Positions 1-9,238 of a DNA stretch of 64,000 bases are shown here, piece by piece. The notes below the pieces were generated by a model. The model was not told the origin of the DNA and searched no databases. It saw only the letters and a program-made list of their open reading frames with translations. Positions within the stretch are counted from its first letter, which is position 1. Each line of letters opens with the position of its first letter. This stretch comes from Gottfriedia acidiceleris. GTDB lineage: Bacteria > Bacillota > Bacilli > Bacillales > Bacillaceae_G. The position numbers were made by a program, and so were the translations under genes. The DNA lies in contig NZ_SCFN01000001.1 in the NCBI RefSeq assembly GCF_004138285.1, positions 930,001-994,000 of the forward strand. Reading direction: 5' to 3'.

Positions 1-516
1 GCAAATACAGTTGGAAAAGATGGAGAGGTAGTAGGATTAGACTTTAGTAAAAATATGCTATCAATTGGTGAAGAAAAAGTTAAAAATATGCATTTAGACC
101 AAGTAAAATTAATTCATGGAAATGCTATGGAGTTACCATTTGAGGACAACTATTTTGATGTCGTAACAATTGGATTTGGTTTAAGAAATGTTCCAGATTA
201 TTTTCAAGTGTTGAAGGAAATGACAAGAGTCGTAAAGCCTGGAGGTATTGTTGTGTGTTTAGAAACATCACAACCGACTGCATTTGGTATTAGACATGTG
301 TATAAAGCGTATTTTAAATACATCATGCCGATTTTTGGGAAAATATTTGCTAAAAGCTTTAAAGAATATTCTTGGTTACAAGAAAGTGCAAGCACGTTTC
401 CAGGAATGAATGAACTTGCAAATCTTTTCAAAAAAGCAGGATTAGAAAAAATAAAAATTAAACCTTATACTTTTGGTGTAGCAGCAATGCATTTAGGTGT
501 TAAACCAAAAATCTAG
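1..516 (+). CDS. menG: Demethylmenaquinone methyltransferase MenG, 3' part
   Basis: The reading frame is open from the first base, so the start lies upstream; 171 C-terminal residues of a protein usually near 235 are present. MenG uses S-adenosylmethionine to methylate demethylmenaquinone, the last step of menaquinone synthesis, at the membrane surface. The visible part holds the acidic SAM-binding segment ([11 protein letters not shown]), the family signature [10 protein letters not shown], and the post-motif CLETSQP. It is followed after 44 bases by hepT, which makes the isoprenoid tail of the same quinone, so the two are probably one operon, as in Bacillus. An ATG at 55 is internal, not the start. 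Confidence 0.95.
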   Translation, partial: ANTVGKDGEVVGLDFSKNMLSIGEEKVKNMHLDQVKLIHGNAMELPFEDNYFDVVTIGFGLRNVPDYFQVLKEMTRVVKPGGIVVCLETSQPTAFGIRHVYKAYFKYIMPIFGKIFAKSFKEYSWLQESASTFPGMNELANLFKKAGLEKIKIKPYTFGVAAMHLGVKPKI

Positions 517-560
517 TTACAAAAAAGCGAGAAAATGGGATGAATAGTAAGGTGAACGGA

Positions 561-1523
561 ATGAAGGTTAAATGGAAATATTCTTATTTAAAAAAGGACA
601 TTAATGAGATTGAAAGCACGCTTCATAAAGTAGTCAATTCTTCACAGCCAATTTTGAAAAACGCATCTGTACAGTTGCTTGAATCTGGTGGTAAAAGAAT
701 TAGACCAGTTTTTGTATTGCTTAGTGCTAAATTTGGACAATATAACCTTCAATCGATTAAAAATGTAGCAGCTACTTTGGAAATCATACATATGGCATCA
801 TTAGTTCATGATGATGTAATTGATGAAGCTAGTTTACGAAGAGGTAAACCGACAATCAATTCAACATACAATGATCGTGTTGCTATGTATGCAGGGGATT
901 TTTTATTTGCAAAAGCATTGGAATGTATGTCAGAAATCGAAATCCCATTGGCCCATCAAAAATTATCTGAGACTATTTTAGAGATTTGTTTAGGTGAGAT
1001 TGAACAAATAAAAGATAAATATAATTTTGACCAAAATTTAAAATGTTATTTAAGAAGAATTAAACGAAAAACTGCACTTTTAATTTCAGCAAGTTGTGAA
1101 ATAGGTGCAATTGCATCAGGAGCCTCTCCAGCTTTTCAAAAGTGTTTAAAAGATTACGGATACTATTTAGGTATGTCCTTTCAAATTATGGACGATATTC
1201 TTGATTTTACGGCTTCTGAGAAAGAATTGGGGAAACCAGCAGGTAGCGACTTAATTCAAGGGAATATTACATTACCTGTCTTGTTTGCGATGAATGATTC
1301 AGCTCTTAAAGAGAAAATTGTATCTGTTTATGAAGGAATCGATCCGGAAACTGTTAGACCTCTTATAAATCAAATTCGTAAAAGTACATATATTAAAGCA
1401 GCAAGAAAAGTTAGTGAAGCATATTTACAAAAATCTTTAAACAGTATCGATAGCCTTCCTAATAGTGAAGCAAAGGATATGTTAATATTAATTGCTAAAA
1501 ATATTGGAAATCGAAAAAACTAG
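561..1523 (+). CDS. hepT: Heptaprenyl diphosphate synthase component II HepT
   Basis: Catalytic subunit of the two-part heptaprenyl diphosphate synthase, which adds isopentenyl units to farnesyl diphosphate to make the C35 side chain of menaquinone-7. Both aspartate-rich motifs of trans-prenyltransferases are present: DDVID near residue 83 followed by LRRGKPT, and DDILD near residue 211. GGKRIRP binds the diphosphate. I chose the ATG at 561 because AAGGTG lies six bases upstream and the product then begins MKVKWKYSYL, like the family; the in-frame ATG at 540 has no good ribosome-binding site. Length 320 residues is normal. A terminator follows directly. Confidence 0.95.
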   Translation: MKVKWKYSYLKKDINEIESTLHKVVNSSQPILKNASVQLLESGGKRIRPVFVLLSAKFGQYNLQSIKNVAATLEIIHMASLVHDDVIDEASLRRGKPTINSTYNDRVAMYAGDFLFAKALECMSEIEIPLAHQKLSETILEICLGEIEQIKDKYNFDQNLKCYLRRIKRKTALLISASCEIGAIASGASPAFQKCLKDYGYYLGMSFQIMDDILDFTASEKELGKPAGSDLIQGNITLPVLFAMNDSALKEKIVSVYEGIDPETVRPLINQIRKSTYIKAARKVSEAYLQKSLNSIDSLPNSEAKDMLILIAKNIGNRKN

Positions 1524-1568
1524 AGGCGGGGAAAATGCTAGTGCATTTACAACTGCCTCTTTTGGCTT
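1522..1568 (+). terminator. Terminator after hepT
   Basis: AGAGGC at the stop codon pairs with GCCTCT at 1555-1560. A nested stem, AAATGC with GCATTT, lies inside the loop, and T-rich sequence follows. It would end the menG-hepT transcript. Confidence 0.6.
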
Positions 1569-1671
1569 TTTAATACGTATAGAATTACCGTTTATCAGTT
1601 ATATTTATAAAAGTTAATCAAAAAATCTGGAAGCGATTTCAATTTTTATAATATAACAAGATTTTAAACTA

Positions 1672-1700
1672 TTGATAATTTTATAAATTGATGTTACTAT
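1672..1700 (+). promoter_or_regulatory. Sigma-A promoter of ndk
   Basis: TTGATA at 1672-1677 and TACTAT at 1695-1700 are separated by 17 bases. This lies about 50 bases upstream of the ndk start, and the hepT terminator precedes it. Confidence 0.5.
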
Positions 1701-1748
1701 TCTACTGTGTTGTTTATACATAATTGAGATCAAGTGAGGTAGAGCATA

Positions 1749-2195
1749 ATGGAAAGAACTTATTTAATGGTAAAACCTGATGGTGTACAACGTAACTTAA
1801 TTGGTGAAATCGTTTCACGTTTCGAAAAAAAGGGTTTCCAATTAGTTGGAGCTAAATTAATGCAAGTGAGTAAAGAACAAGCTGAAACTCACTATGCAGA
1901 GCACAAAGAGCGTCCTTTCTTTGGTGAATTAGTAGACTTCATCACTTCAAGCCCAGTATTCGCTATGGTTTGGGAAGGCGAAAATGTAATCGCTACCGCT
2001 CGTCAAATGATGGGAGCAACAAACCCAAAAGATTCAGCACCAGGAACAATCCGTGGTGAGTATGCTGCAACTGTAGGTAAGAACATTATTCATGGTTCAG
2101 ATTCACCTACTAGTGCAGAACGTGAAATCGGTATTTTCTTCAATCAAAATGAATTAGTTGAATACTCTAAGCTTATTAAAGAGTGGGTATACTAA
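1749..2195 (+). CDS. ndk: Nucleoside diphosphate kinase
   Basis: Transfers the terminal phosphate from ATP to nucleoside diphosphates through a phosphohistidine, balancing NTP and dNTP pools in the cytosol. The product is 148 residues, the usual bacterial length, and starts with the family's [19 protein letters not shown]. The active-site histidine is in NIIHGSDS near residue 115. The start is preceded by an AAGTGAGGT ribosome-binding site. It stands between its own promoter and a terminator, so it is probably monocistronic. Codon use (many CGT, GGT, CCA) is more biased than in its neighbours, as expected for a well-expressed gene. In B. subtilis cheR follows ndk; it is absent here. Confidence 0.97.
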   Translation: MERTYLMVKPDGVQRNLIGEIVSRFEKKGFQLVGAKLMQVSKEQAETHYAEHKERPFFGELVDFITSSPVFAMVWEGENVIATARQMMGATNPKDSAPGTIRGEYAATVGKNIIHGSDSPTSAEREIGIFFNQNELVEYSKLIKEWVY

Positions 2196-2212
2196 TAAAA
2201 TAGTTTTACACA

Positions 2213-2242
2213 AAAAGGTCAGCATAATTGCTGGCTTTTTGT
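2213..2242 (+). terminator. Terminator after ndk
   Basis: GTCAGC pairs with GCTGGC (one G-U) around the loop ATAATT and is followed by TTTTTGTTTT, 20 bases after the ndk stop. Confidence 0.7.
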
Positions 2243-2335
2243 TTTATTTGAAATAATGATCATGTGTAGAGTATTCACAAAAAACTGCGCAGAAAATTAC
2301 TTTTTTCGTAGGGATATTTCATTTTTTTGCAAAAA

Positions 2336-2369
2336 ATCAAAAAAAGAGCCAAATTATGGTTCTTTTTTT
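2336..2369. terminator. Second hairpin terminator between ndk and aroC
   Basis: Ten bases AAAAAGAGCC pair with GGTTCTTTTT across the loop AAATTAT, with A-rich sequence on the left and a T run on the right, so it could stop transcription from either side. It isolates aroC from ndk. Confidence 0.6.
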
Positions 2370-2391
2370 ATGTTAAATTCAGATTAGGTTA

Positions 2392-2400
2392 TGGTATAGT
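2392..2400 (+). promoter_or_regulatory. Extended -10 promoter of aroC
   Basis: TGGTATAGT is an extended -10 element (TGnTATAAT type) 45 bases upstream of aroC. The -35 region (TTAAAT or similar) is weak, as is common for extended -10 promoters. Confidence 0.45.
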
Positions 2401-2444
2401 AGTAACTAAATAATTTTAAACTTACATAAAGAGAAGGTGTTGAC

Positions 2445-3614
2445 ATGCGTTATTTAACAGCTGGTGAATCACATGGTCCACAATTAACTACAATTATTGA
2501 AGGTGTTCCAGCAGGCCTACCAATTTTAGCAGAAGAAATAAATGTTGAACTTCGTAGACGTCAAGGTGGATATGGAAGAGGGCGAAGAATGCAGATAGAA
2601 AAGGATACTGCTCAAATTACTAGCGGTGTTCGACATGGTTATACATTAGGCTCTCCTATCGCATTGGTTGTTGAAAATAACGACTTTAAACATTGGACTA
2701 ATATTATGGGTGCTGAACCTTTAGACAATCTAGAATACGAAGGAAAAAGAAGCATTACAAAACCAAGACCAGGGCATGCCGATTTAAATGGAGCTATAAA
2801 ATATGGTTTTAGAGATGTACGAAATGTTTTAGAGCGATCTTCAGCCCGAGAAACAACTGTACGTGTTGCAGCTGGAGCGGTGGCGAAAAAATTGTTAAGT
2901 GAGCTAGGAATCACAATTGCTAGCCATGTAATTGAAATTGGTGGAGTTAAAGCAAAAAATTTAGACTATAAAAATGTAGAAGACTTACATAATAGAGCTG
3001 AAAACTCAGAAGTAAGATGTATAGACGCAGAAGCTACAGAAAATATGAAATCATTAATTGACGATGCAAAACAAAATGGAGATTCAGTTGGTGGGATTGT
3101 AGAAGTTGTCGTTGAAGGTATGCCAGCTGGTGTTGGTAGCTACGTTCATTATGACAGAAAGCTAGATTCTAAAATTGCAGGAGCAATCGTAAGTATTAAT
3201 GCCTTTAAAGGTGTAGAATTCGGAATCGGGTTTCAAGCTGGATCCTTACCTGGTAGTGAAGTTCATGATGAGATTGCATATTCAGAAGAACAAGGCTACT
3301 ACCGATTATCGAACCGTGCTGGCGGTTTTGAGGGCGGTATGACAACAGGTATGCCAATTGTCGTTCGAGCAGTAATGAAGCCTATCCCGACGCTATACAA
3401 GCCGTTAAAAAGCGTTGATATTGAAACAAAGGAAGTTTATGAAGCAAGTATCGAACGTTCTGATAGCTGTGCTGTTCCAGCAGCAAGTGTAGTAGCAGAA
3501 CATATTGTTGCTTGGGAAGTTGCAAAAGCAATTATTGAACAATTTGAATCAGATCAACTTGAGCGTTTAAAGCGTAATATTGAAGATTTCCGTGAGTATG
3601 CGAGGAATTTTTAA
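2445..3614 (+). CDS. aroC: Chorismate synthase
   Basis: Converts 5-enolpyruvylshikimate-3-phosphate to chorismate, the last shikimate step, using reduced FMN. The product is 389 residues and carries the family signatures: [14 protein letters not shown] at the N-terminus, [19 protein letters not shown] near residue 108, [15 protein letters not shown] near 130 and [12 protein letters not shown] near 296. An AAGGTG ribosome-binding site precedes the ATG. The stop codon overlaps the aroB start (TAATG), which indicates translational coupling. The gene is named aroF in B. subtilis. Confidence 0.97.
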   Translation: MRYLTAGESHGPQLTTIIEGVPAGLPILAEEINVELRRRQGGYGRGRRMQIEKDTAQITSGVRHGYTLGSPIALVVENNDFKHWTNIMGAEPLDNLEYEGKRSITKPRPGHADLNGAIKYGFRDVRNVLERSSARETTVRVAAGAVAKKLLSELGITIASHVIEIGGVKAKNLDYKNVEDLHNRAENSEVRCIDAEATENMKSLIDDAKQNGDSVGGIVEVVVEGMPAGVGSYVHYDRKLDSKIAGAIVSINAFKGVEFGIGFQAGSLPGSEVHDEIAYSEEQGYYRLSNRAGGFEGGMTTGMPIVVRAVMKPIPTLYKPLKSVDIETKEVYEASIERSDSCAVPAASVVAEHIVAWEVAKAIIEQFESDQLERLKRNIEDFREYARNF

Positions 3615-4699
3615 TGAATGTGATAACAGTAAAAACAAGCTCTAAACAATACGATGTTTGTATAGGGTTTGGAGTATTGAGTCAACTGCAGTCAAAGTTG
3701 GACAACTTAGTACCTAAAGTTTCAAAAATATTAATCATTACAGATGATCAAGTTGCTCCACGTTATTTAGAGGAAGTACTACTAAATTGTAGTAAATCTT
3801 ATAAAGTTGAACAATTTATCATTCCACATGGTGAAAAAAGTAAGAGTTTTGCAATATACGAAAATTGTTTAACTTATTGTTTTGATGTCCAATTAGATCG
3901 TAATAGTTTAATAATTGCTTTAGGTGGGGGAGTAGTTGGTGATTTAGCAGGATTTGTTGCAGCTTCTTATATGCGTGGTATTCGTTTTATCCAATTACCA
4001 ACTACTTTACTCGCCCACGATAGTGCTATAGGTGGTAAAGTAGCTATAAATCTTCCAAAAGCTAAAAATATAGTTGGCGCATTTTATCAGCCGGAACTAG
4101 TATTGTATGAATTAAGCTTTTTAACTACTTTGCCAATAGAGGAATGGAGATCAGGTTTTGCTGAAATTAGTAAGGAAGCTATGATTTCTTCTAATGACAA
4201 TTTGAATTGGTTAATGGAAAATATTCTTTCACTTGAAGATTTAGATAATGAGTTAGTTCAAAAATGTGTGACAATGGGAATAAGTGTAAAAAATGAAATT
4301 GTATCCAAGGACGAAAGAGAAAATGGTGAAAGAGCATTTTTAAACTTAGGCCATACACTTGGGCATGCAATTGAAGCTTATTTAGGTTATGCTAAATCAA
4401 CTCATGGTGAGGCAATTGCATTTGGAACTTTATTTTCAATCTATTTGAGTGAACAGTTCTTTGAAGTTGACTTAAAGTTTAATGAGATTTTAAATTGGTA
4501 TAATCTATTGAATTATCCTGTTTATTCAAATTTAGAAGTAGAACCAATTGTAAATTTAATGAAACAAGATAAGAAAAATATAGATTTGAAAATAAACTAT
4601 ATATTATTAAAAAGTTTTGGGAATCCAGTGATTTGTGAATTAGAGGAAGACTTTATAAAAGAAAATTTAGATTGTTTTTTAAAACAAATAATTTCATAA
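3614..4699 (+). CDS. aroB: 3-dehydroquinate synthase
   Basis: Cyclises DAHP to 3-dehydroquinate, using NAD and a divalent metal, early in the shikimate pathway. The 361-residue product shows the NAD-binding segment IIPHGEKSKS, the glycine-rich GGGVVGDLAGFVAASYMRG near residue 100, the TTLLAHDSAIGGKVAIN signature, and the metal histidines in LGHTLGHAIE and THGEA. The ATG overlaps the aroC stop codon. In B. subtilis aroH, trpEDCFBA, hisC and tyrA come next; here a strong terminator follows and the next gene is aroA. Confidence 0.96.
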   Translation: MNVITVKTSSKQYDVCIGFGVLSQLQSKLDNLVPKVSKILIITDDQVAPRYLEEVLLNCSKSYKVEQFIIPHGEKSKSFAIYENCLTYCFDVQLDRNSLIIALGGGVVGDLAGFVAASYMRGIRFIQLPTTLLAHDSAIGGKVAINLPKAKNIVGAFYQPELVLYELSFLTTLPIEEWRSGFAEISKEAMISSNDNLNWLMENILSLEDLDNELVQKCVTMGISVKNEIVSKDERENGERAFLNLGHTLGHAIEAYLGYAKSTHGEAIAFGTLFSIYLSEQFFEVDLKFNEILNWYNLLNYPVYSNLEVEPIVNLMKQDKKNIDLKINYILLKSFGNPVICELEEDFIKENLDCFLKQIIS

Positions 4700-4708
4700 T
4701 ACTTACCT

Positions 4709-4757
4709 GAAAATGGTGTTTTGATCAAATGTTAAATCAAAATATCATTTTCTTTTT
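4709..4757 (+). terminator. Long-stem terminator after aroB
   Basis: A 17-base arm starting GAAAATGG at 4709-4725 pairs throughout with 4736-4752 (two G-U pairs) and TTTTTC follows. It separates aroCB from aroA. Confidence 0.75.
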
Positions 4758-4895
4758 CTAAATTAAGCCAACTTAATCATTGAAAATGAAAAACATAGGA
4801 CAATTCGTCGAATAGAATTTCAGAGAAAAAAAAGGTTTGATTTAATAAAAAATGGAATGTAAATACATATAGAAAGGTTAGATAAGGTGACGATG

Positions 4896-6179
4896 ATGAG
4901 AAATTCCCAGTTAGAAAAAATCCGTTTAGTTGGTGATGTGACAATTCCAGGAGATAAATCAATATCTCATAGAGCAATTATGTTTGGATCATTAGCGAAA
5001 GGGACTACAAAAATTACTAACTTTCTATTAGGTGAAGATTGTTTAAGTACGATTGCGTGTTTTAGAAAATTAGGTGTACAAATCGAAGTATCAGAAGATG
5101 AAGTAGTCGTTTATGGTAAAGGAATTGAAGGACTTAAAGAGGCACATGAAGTACTTGATGTAGGAAATTCGGGGACAACAGCAAGATTAATGATGGGAAT
5201 ATTAAGTGGTTTACCTTTCCATTCAGTTATTATTGGTGATGAATCTATTGGTAAAAGACCAATGAAACGTGTTACAAAACCATTAAAAATGATGGGAACT
5301 TCTATAGATGGACGTGAAGACGCTACATATACACCTATTTCTATTAGAGGAGGTTCACTGAATAGTATTTCTTATGCTTCTCCTGTTTCAAGTGCACAAG
5401 TTAAATCTTCAATTTTACTAGCTGGTTTATTCGCAAAAGGTACAACGACTGTGACTGAACCAGAAAAATCTCGTGACCATACTGAAAGAATGCTAAAGGC
5501 ATTTGGGTGTGAGTTAGTAGTTGATGGAAACAAAGTCTCAATTAATGGAAACCAAGAATTATCTGCAACAGATGTTATTGTACCAGGGGACATTTCATCA
5601 GCAGCATTTTTCTTAGTAGCAGGTTCGATTGTTCCTAATAGCGAAATATTGTTGAAAAATGTAGGGGTCAACCCTACTAGAACAGGGATATTAACTGTTT
5701 TAGAAAGAATGGGCGCCAATATAACATTAGAGGATGAAAAAGTTGTAAACGGAGAACCAATTGCGAATATTCGAGTGAAATCATCAAATTTAAAATCTAC
5801 TGTAATCGGTGGGGCTGAAATTCCTACATGTATCGATGAGTTACCTATCTTGGCATTAGCAGCAGCTTTAGCAGATGGAGAGACCATTATTAAAGATGCT
5901 GAAGAGTTAAGAGTAAAGGAAACAGATCGTATCCAGACTTGTGTAACAGAACTTACAAATCTTGGTGTAAGCATTGAAGCAACAAAAGATGGTATGATTA
6001 TACAAGGAAATAGTTCTTTAATAGGTGCTAATGTAAATTCACATGGAGATCATCGAATGGGAATGATGCTTTCAATTGCTGCATTACTTGCTAAAGGTGA
6101 TACAATTATTGAAAATACAGAATGTATAGCTGTATCTTTTCCGAACTTTAAAGAGCAATTAAATGATTTAATTAAGTAG
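4896..6179 (+). CDS. aroA: 3-phosphoshikimate 1-carboxyvinyltransferase (EPSP synthase)
   Basis: Joins phosphoenolpyruvate to shikimate-3-phosphate, the step before chorismate synthase. About 427 residues, normal for the family. Visible signatures are [10 protein letters not shown] near residue 20, [16 protein letters not shown] near 90 (PEP site), [13 protein letters not shown] and, towards the end, [10 protein letters not shown]. The GDKSISHR and NSGTTARL forms resemble the Gram-positive class II enzymes. AAGGTG at 4884-4889 sits six bases before the ATG at 4896; in-frame GTG 4887 and ATG 4893 are alternatives. It is followed after 17 bases by ypiA. The B. subtilis name is aroE. Confidence 0.95.
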   Translation: MRNSQLEKIRLVGDVTIPGDKSISHRAIMFGSLAKGTTKITNFLLGEDCLSTIACFRKLGVQIEVSEDEVVVYGKGIEGLKEAHEVLDVGNSGTTARLMMGILSGLPFHSVIIGDESIGKRPMKRVTKPLKMMGTSIDGREDATYTPISIRGGSLNSISYASPVSSAQVKSSILLAGLFAKGTTTVTEPEKSRDHTERMLKAFGCELVVDGNKVSINGNQELSATDVIVPGDISSAAFFLVAGSIVPNSEILLKNVGVNPTRTGILTVLERMGANITLEDEKVVNGEPIANIRVKSSNLKSTVIGGAEIPTCIDELPILALAAALADGETIIKDAEELRVKETDRIQTCVTELTNLGVSIEATKDGMIIQGNSSLIGANVNSHGDHRMGMMLSIAALLAKGDTIIENTECIAVSFPNFKEQLNDLIK

Positions 6180-6196
6180 TCATATGAGGTGTAAGA

Positions 6197-7456
6197 ATGA
6201 GTTTATACGAAGCTGTTCAGTTAATAGAGAACGGTCATACAGAAAAGGGATTAGATTTATTAAGAAAGAATTTAAAAACTGCAAACGATGAAGAAAAATA
6301 CGAAGCAGCACTTCTTTTTCAATCATTAGGATTTGTGGAAGATGCGAAAAATATCATTGAAGATTTAGTTTACTTATACGATGACGACGATGATCTTAAA
6401 ATAATGTATGCAGAAATACTATTGGACCTTGATTTGGAAGACGACGCTTTAGAAATTTTACTTGCGATAAATGAAGATAGTGAGAGCCGAGTTCAAGCAC
6501 TTTTATTAATGGCTGATCTATATCAAGTTCAAGGTCTTGATGAAGTAGCTGAACAAAAATTATTTGAAGCAAAAAGACTTTTACCTAATGAACCTGTAGT
6601 AGATTTTGCATTAGGGGAGTATTATTTTAGTAAATATGATTATAAAAAAGCAGTTCCATTTTACGAAAAACTTGCTAATCAAGAAATTGAAGTGAGTGGC
6701 GTAAATAAAGATTTAAGACTTGCTGAATGTTTAAGTGCTGAAGGTGAATGGGAAGATGCAATTTCCTATTATGAAAAAGGAATTCAGAAAACAAAAGACT
6801 TCCATACACTATTAGGATATGGCATTACGCTATTTCAAGCTGAACGATATGCAGCCTCTATTCCAGTATTCGAAGAAGCAATCTTCTTTGATCCTGAATA
6901 TTTAGTAGCACATTTATGGCTAAGTAAAGCACATGACCTTGAAGGCCAAATTCAAGAAGGCTATGATATATTACAAAAAGCTTTACTTGTTGATGAAACA
7001 AATGTAGAATGCCTTTTATCAGCAGCAAAATTAGCTCGTAAAATGAAAAATTTAGAAGCAAGTAAAAAACATTTACAGGAAGCATTAATTTATGATCCTT
7101 CGCTTATCGAGGCAGTTCAGTTATTAGTCGGAATTCTTTTCGAAGAAGAAGATTTCGATGACATAATTAGTACAATTGAACTAGCAATTGAGCATGGTGC
7201 TTCAGATCCTCACTTTAATTGGGACATAGGCAAAGCATATTATGGAAATGAAAATTATGAATTGGCATTAAAACAATATCGTCTAGCATATAATGACTTT
7301 AACCAGGAAATTTCCTTCTTAAAGGAATACGGAGACCTATTGTTTGAAGAAGGCTTAGTACAAGAAGCAAAAGAAGTTTACAGTAAACTTGTAGACGATG
7401 AGTATCTACAGGAAGAAGTAAGAGAACGTCTTGAAAGAATAAATGAAATTCTGTAA
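6197..7456 (+). CDS. ypiA: TPR-repeat protein YpiA
   Basis: A 419-residue cytosolic protein built almost wholly of tetratricopeptide helical pairs: from residue 5 to the C-terminus there are repeated blocks with A/L at position 8, A at 20 and P near 32 (for example YDYKKAVPFYEKLA, ENYELALKQYRLAY). TPRs bind other proteins, so a scaffold role is likely. It is acidic. It follows aroA closely and precedes ypiB, the conserved order in Bacillales. The Listeria homologue of ypiB (ReoY) controls turnover of MurA by ClpCP, and I infer that YpiA may work in that process; nothing in the sequence proves it. Confidence 0.85.
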   Translation: MSLYEAVQLIENGHTEKGLDLLRKNLKTANDEEKYEAALLFQSLGFVEDAKNIIEDLVYLYDDDDDLKIMYAEILLDLDLEDDALEILLAINEDSESRVQALLLMADLYQVQGLDEVAEQKLFEAKRLLPNEPVVDFALGEYYFSKYDYKKAVPFYEKLANQEIEVSGVNKDLRLAECLSAEGEWEDAISYYEKGIQKTKDFHTLLGYGITLFQAERYAASIPVFEEAIFFDPEYLVAHLWLSKAHDLEGQIQEGYDILQKALLVDETNVECLLSAAKLARKMKNLEASKKHLQEALIYDPSLIEAVQLLVGILFEEEDFDDIISTIELAIEHGASDPHFNWDIGKAYYGNENYELALKQYRLAYNDFNQEISFLKEYGDLLFEEGLVQEAKEVYSKLVDDEYLQEEVRERLERINEIL

Positions 7457-7510
7457 TTTTCTTTATTCAGAAAAGGGGACAAATTTTAAGGACAGAGGAG
7501 GGATTTAATA

Positions 7511-8050
7511 ATGGCAACCCCTGTATCTGTGAATGAGAAGAAAGATTTTGTTAAGTGGTTTCTAAGTAATTTTCAGTTAAAGCAAAGAGAATGTGTTTGG
7601 ATTTTAAATTACCTAATGAGCCATGATTATTTAATGAAAAAGGTTCATTTCGTAGAACAATCTAAATATTGTCCACGTGGATTAGTGATGTCGACAAACT
7701 GTGTTAAAGAAGTGCCATTTCATTTTTATAAACAAAATGTTATGACAACGGATGCAGAGAAATCATTTCACGATATTCGACTAAATAGGGATGAGGATAT
7801 TTATATCCAGCTCAATTTTAAATCTTCTTTTCAATATCCGATGTTTGTTTCAGTTTTAGAAGAGAACCCACATATACCAAAAAACTTAAATAGTAACGAG
7901 AAAGACCGCGTAATTGCTGAAAAGCTATTGTCAGATTCAATTATTAATTTCCAAAAAGACAGATTGATGAAAATGATTGATGAAGCTTTAGATAAACAAG
8001 ACAAAAAGCTTTTCCAAGAATTAACTAAGCAACTGAATTCATTAACTTAA
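7511..8050 (+). CDS. ypiB: ReoY-like protein YpiB (UPF0302)
   Basis: A 179-residue soluble protein matching the YpiB/UPF0302 family by its N-terminal [26 protein letters not shown] and the conserved [17 protein letters not shown]. Homologues in Listeria (ReoY) act with ReoM in the ClpCP-dependent control of MurA, the first committed enzyme of peptidoglycan synthesis. The last 40 residues form a charged helix, as in the family. An AGAGGAGGG ribosome-binding site precedes the ATG. It closes the aroA-ypiA-ypiB unit, with a terminator right after. Confidence 0.88.
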   Translation: MATPVSVNEKKDFVKWFLSNFQLKQRECVWILNYLMSHDYLMKKVHFVEQSKYCPRGLVMSTNCVKEVPFHFYKQNVMTTDAEKSFHDIRLNRDEDIYIQLNFKSSFQYPMFVSVLEENPHIPKNLNSNEKDRVIAEKLLSDSIINFQKDRLMKMIDEALDKQDKKLFQELTKQLNSLT

Positions 8051-8060
8051 TGTAAACCTG

Positions 8061-8093
8061 AAAAAAGTCCTCATTTATGGGGGCTTTTTTACT
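8061..8093 (+). terminator. Terminator after ypiB
   Basis: AAAAAAGTCCTC pairs with GGGGGCTTTTTT (G-U pairs included) around ATTTAT, 10 bases after the stop. Confidence 0.8.
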
Positions 8094-8152
8094 GTTGAAA
8101 AGGTATTTGCTAATTGAACACAATTAATTTTTATTGTTAAATAAGATATGTG

Positions 8153-8283
8153 AGATTATTTTCCATTTTTAGGACCCTCGCTTTTAAGTGTGGCAAGATT
8201 CATGCTCTTTATCGTCATATGCGTTCCTTTTTGGTTTTTAGCTTTCTTATATATCCCACAGGAGTCGAGCGTTCAATCAACTT
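8153..8283. repeat. Degenerate copy of a 130-bp palindromic repeat
   Basis: The right side (ATATCCCACAGGAGTCGAGC, then AATCAACTT) matches the right end of the clearer copy at 60632-60762 (ATATCCCATAGGAGTCGAGC). The left side (ATTTTCCATTTTTAGG, then CCTCGCTTTT) resembles its left end. The centre has decayed. It lies in a 595-base gene-free stretch (8051-8645), where the only other element seen is the ypiF promoter. Confidence 0.5.
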
Positions 8284-8586
8284 ATACGAGTTAAAAATTA
8301 CAGTATTAACTTAAGATTAGCTAATTACTCATAAAAAAATACTCATCTAAAAAAATTAGTAAAAAAGTCACTTAAATAGAAAGATTCTTGCATTATTGAT
8401 TGATCTCATCGAAATATTTGCTTTGAAATGGAGTAGTTCAACTAAATTCGCAACTTTTTAATATTAATCAGTAAGCTGTAAAAGGGAGTTCTGAATGATC
8501 CTTTTAAACTCACTGGAAAATCCATTATTAGCGGACTTTTTTTCTTTCTTAAAATAGTAATGTATGGTTAAATGGAAAATAGAAAT

Positions 8587-8614
8587 TTGTTCACAAAAAT
8601 TTCACAATTATAAA
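8587..8614 (+). promoter_or_regulatory. Possible promoter of ypiF
   Basis: TTGTTC at 8587-8592 and TATAAA at 8609-8614 are spaced by 16 bases, 31 bases before the ypiF start. It is a weak match to sigma-A. Confidence 0.35.
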
Positions 8615-8645
8615 TAAATTATTTTAATAGAAAGAGGTAATTTTG

Positions 8646-9095
8646 ATGAAATGGACAACTAATGAATTAAATCAAGTTATTGAGAATCTGGAGTACATCG
8701 ATACGATCATTATTCCACTTTGTCCTGTGTCTTTTAAAAAAGAAAATATTGGTCTAGCCGAGCAAAGAGAGGACTTAATAATACTTACTTCGGAACTTGA
8801 ACGTACATATAAAGGCAGAGTTGTAATTGCTCCGGAATTTACTTATTTACCTGAAGAATCTAATAAAATAAACCGATTAAAAGCTTGGTATGAAGAGTTT
8901 AAAGCTAATGGAATTAAGCATGTTTTTTATTTAACATGTGATTTTGATTGGAGACAGTCAGAAGCTGAAATGGATGAATCATTAATTTGGTTACCAAATT
9001 TAAATATCAATAGCTTAGATGAATCATCACAAAGAGTAATAGTAGATAAACAATTATCTCACATAAATGCATTATTTTCTAAAATATGGGGATAA
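8646..9095 (+). CDS. ypiF: YpiF, DUF2487 family
   Basis: A 149-residue cytosolic protein of unknown function, found just upstream of qcrABC in Bacillus. It begins MKWTTNELNQVIENLEYIDTIIIPL and contains the block VVIAPEFTYLPEE near residue 60, both typical of DUF2487. The ATG at 8646 is preceded by AGAGGT at a proper distance; the in-frame TTG one codon earlier is a poorer start. The qcr promoter lies 44 bases past the stop, so YpiF need not share that transcript. Its conserved place suggests a link with the bc complex; that is only inference. Confidence 0.8.
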   Translation: MKWTTNELNQVIENLEYIDTIIIPLCPVSFKKENIGLAEQREDLIILTSELERTYKGRVVIAPEFTYLPEESNKINRLKAWYEEFKANGIKHVFYLTCDFDWRQSEAEMDESLIWLPNLNINSLDESSQRVIVDKQLSHINALFSKIWG

Positions 9096-9138
9096 AAATA
9101 AAAACAACATTATTACTATGATTATTATTAGGATATTA

Positions 9139-9167
9139 TTGACCTTCTAAATTTGTTATTATATTAT
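9139..9167 (+). promoter_or_regulatory. Sigma-A promoter of qcrABC
   Basis: TTGACC at 9139-9144, a 17-base spacer and TATTAT at 9162-9167. The predicted start, near 9174, leaves a leader of about 65 bases before qcrA. Confidence 0.65.
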
Positions 9168-9238
9168 GAAAGTGTCCTAGTTTTATTATTATAGCTGTTG
9201 TCCGTACAGGAGTACTTGTGATAGAGGGGGGAATTTTC

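Noticed and set aside
5372-5974. Long minus-strand frame inside aroA
   Set aside because: Shadow of aroA: no ribosome-binding site, and its codons are dictated by the well-matched EPSP synthase frame.
8212-8304. Thirty-codon hydrophobic frame starting ATGCTCTTTATC
   Set aside because: It lies within the degenerate palindromic repeat and has no ribosome-binding site.
8587-8608. TTCACAAAAATTTCACAA as another Rex site before ypiF
   Set aside because: The two halves are in the same orientation, so it is not the required inverted repeat.
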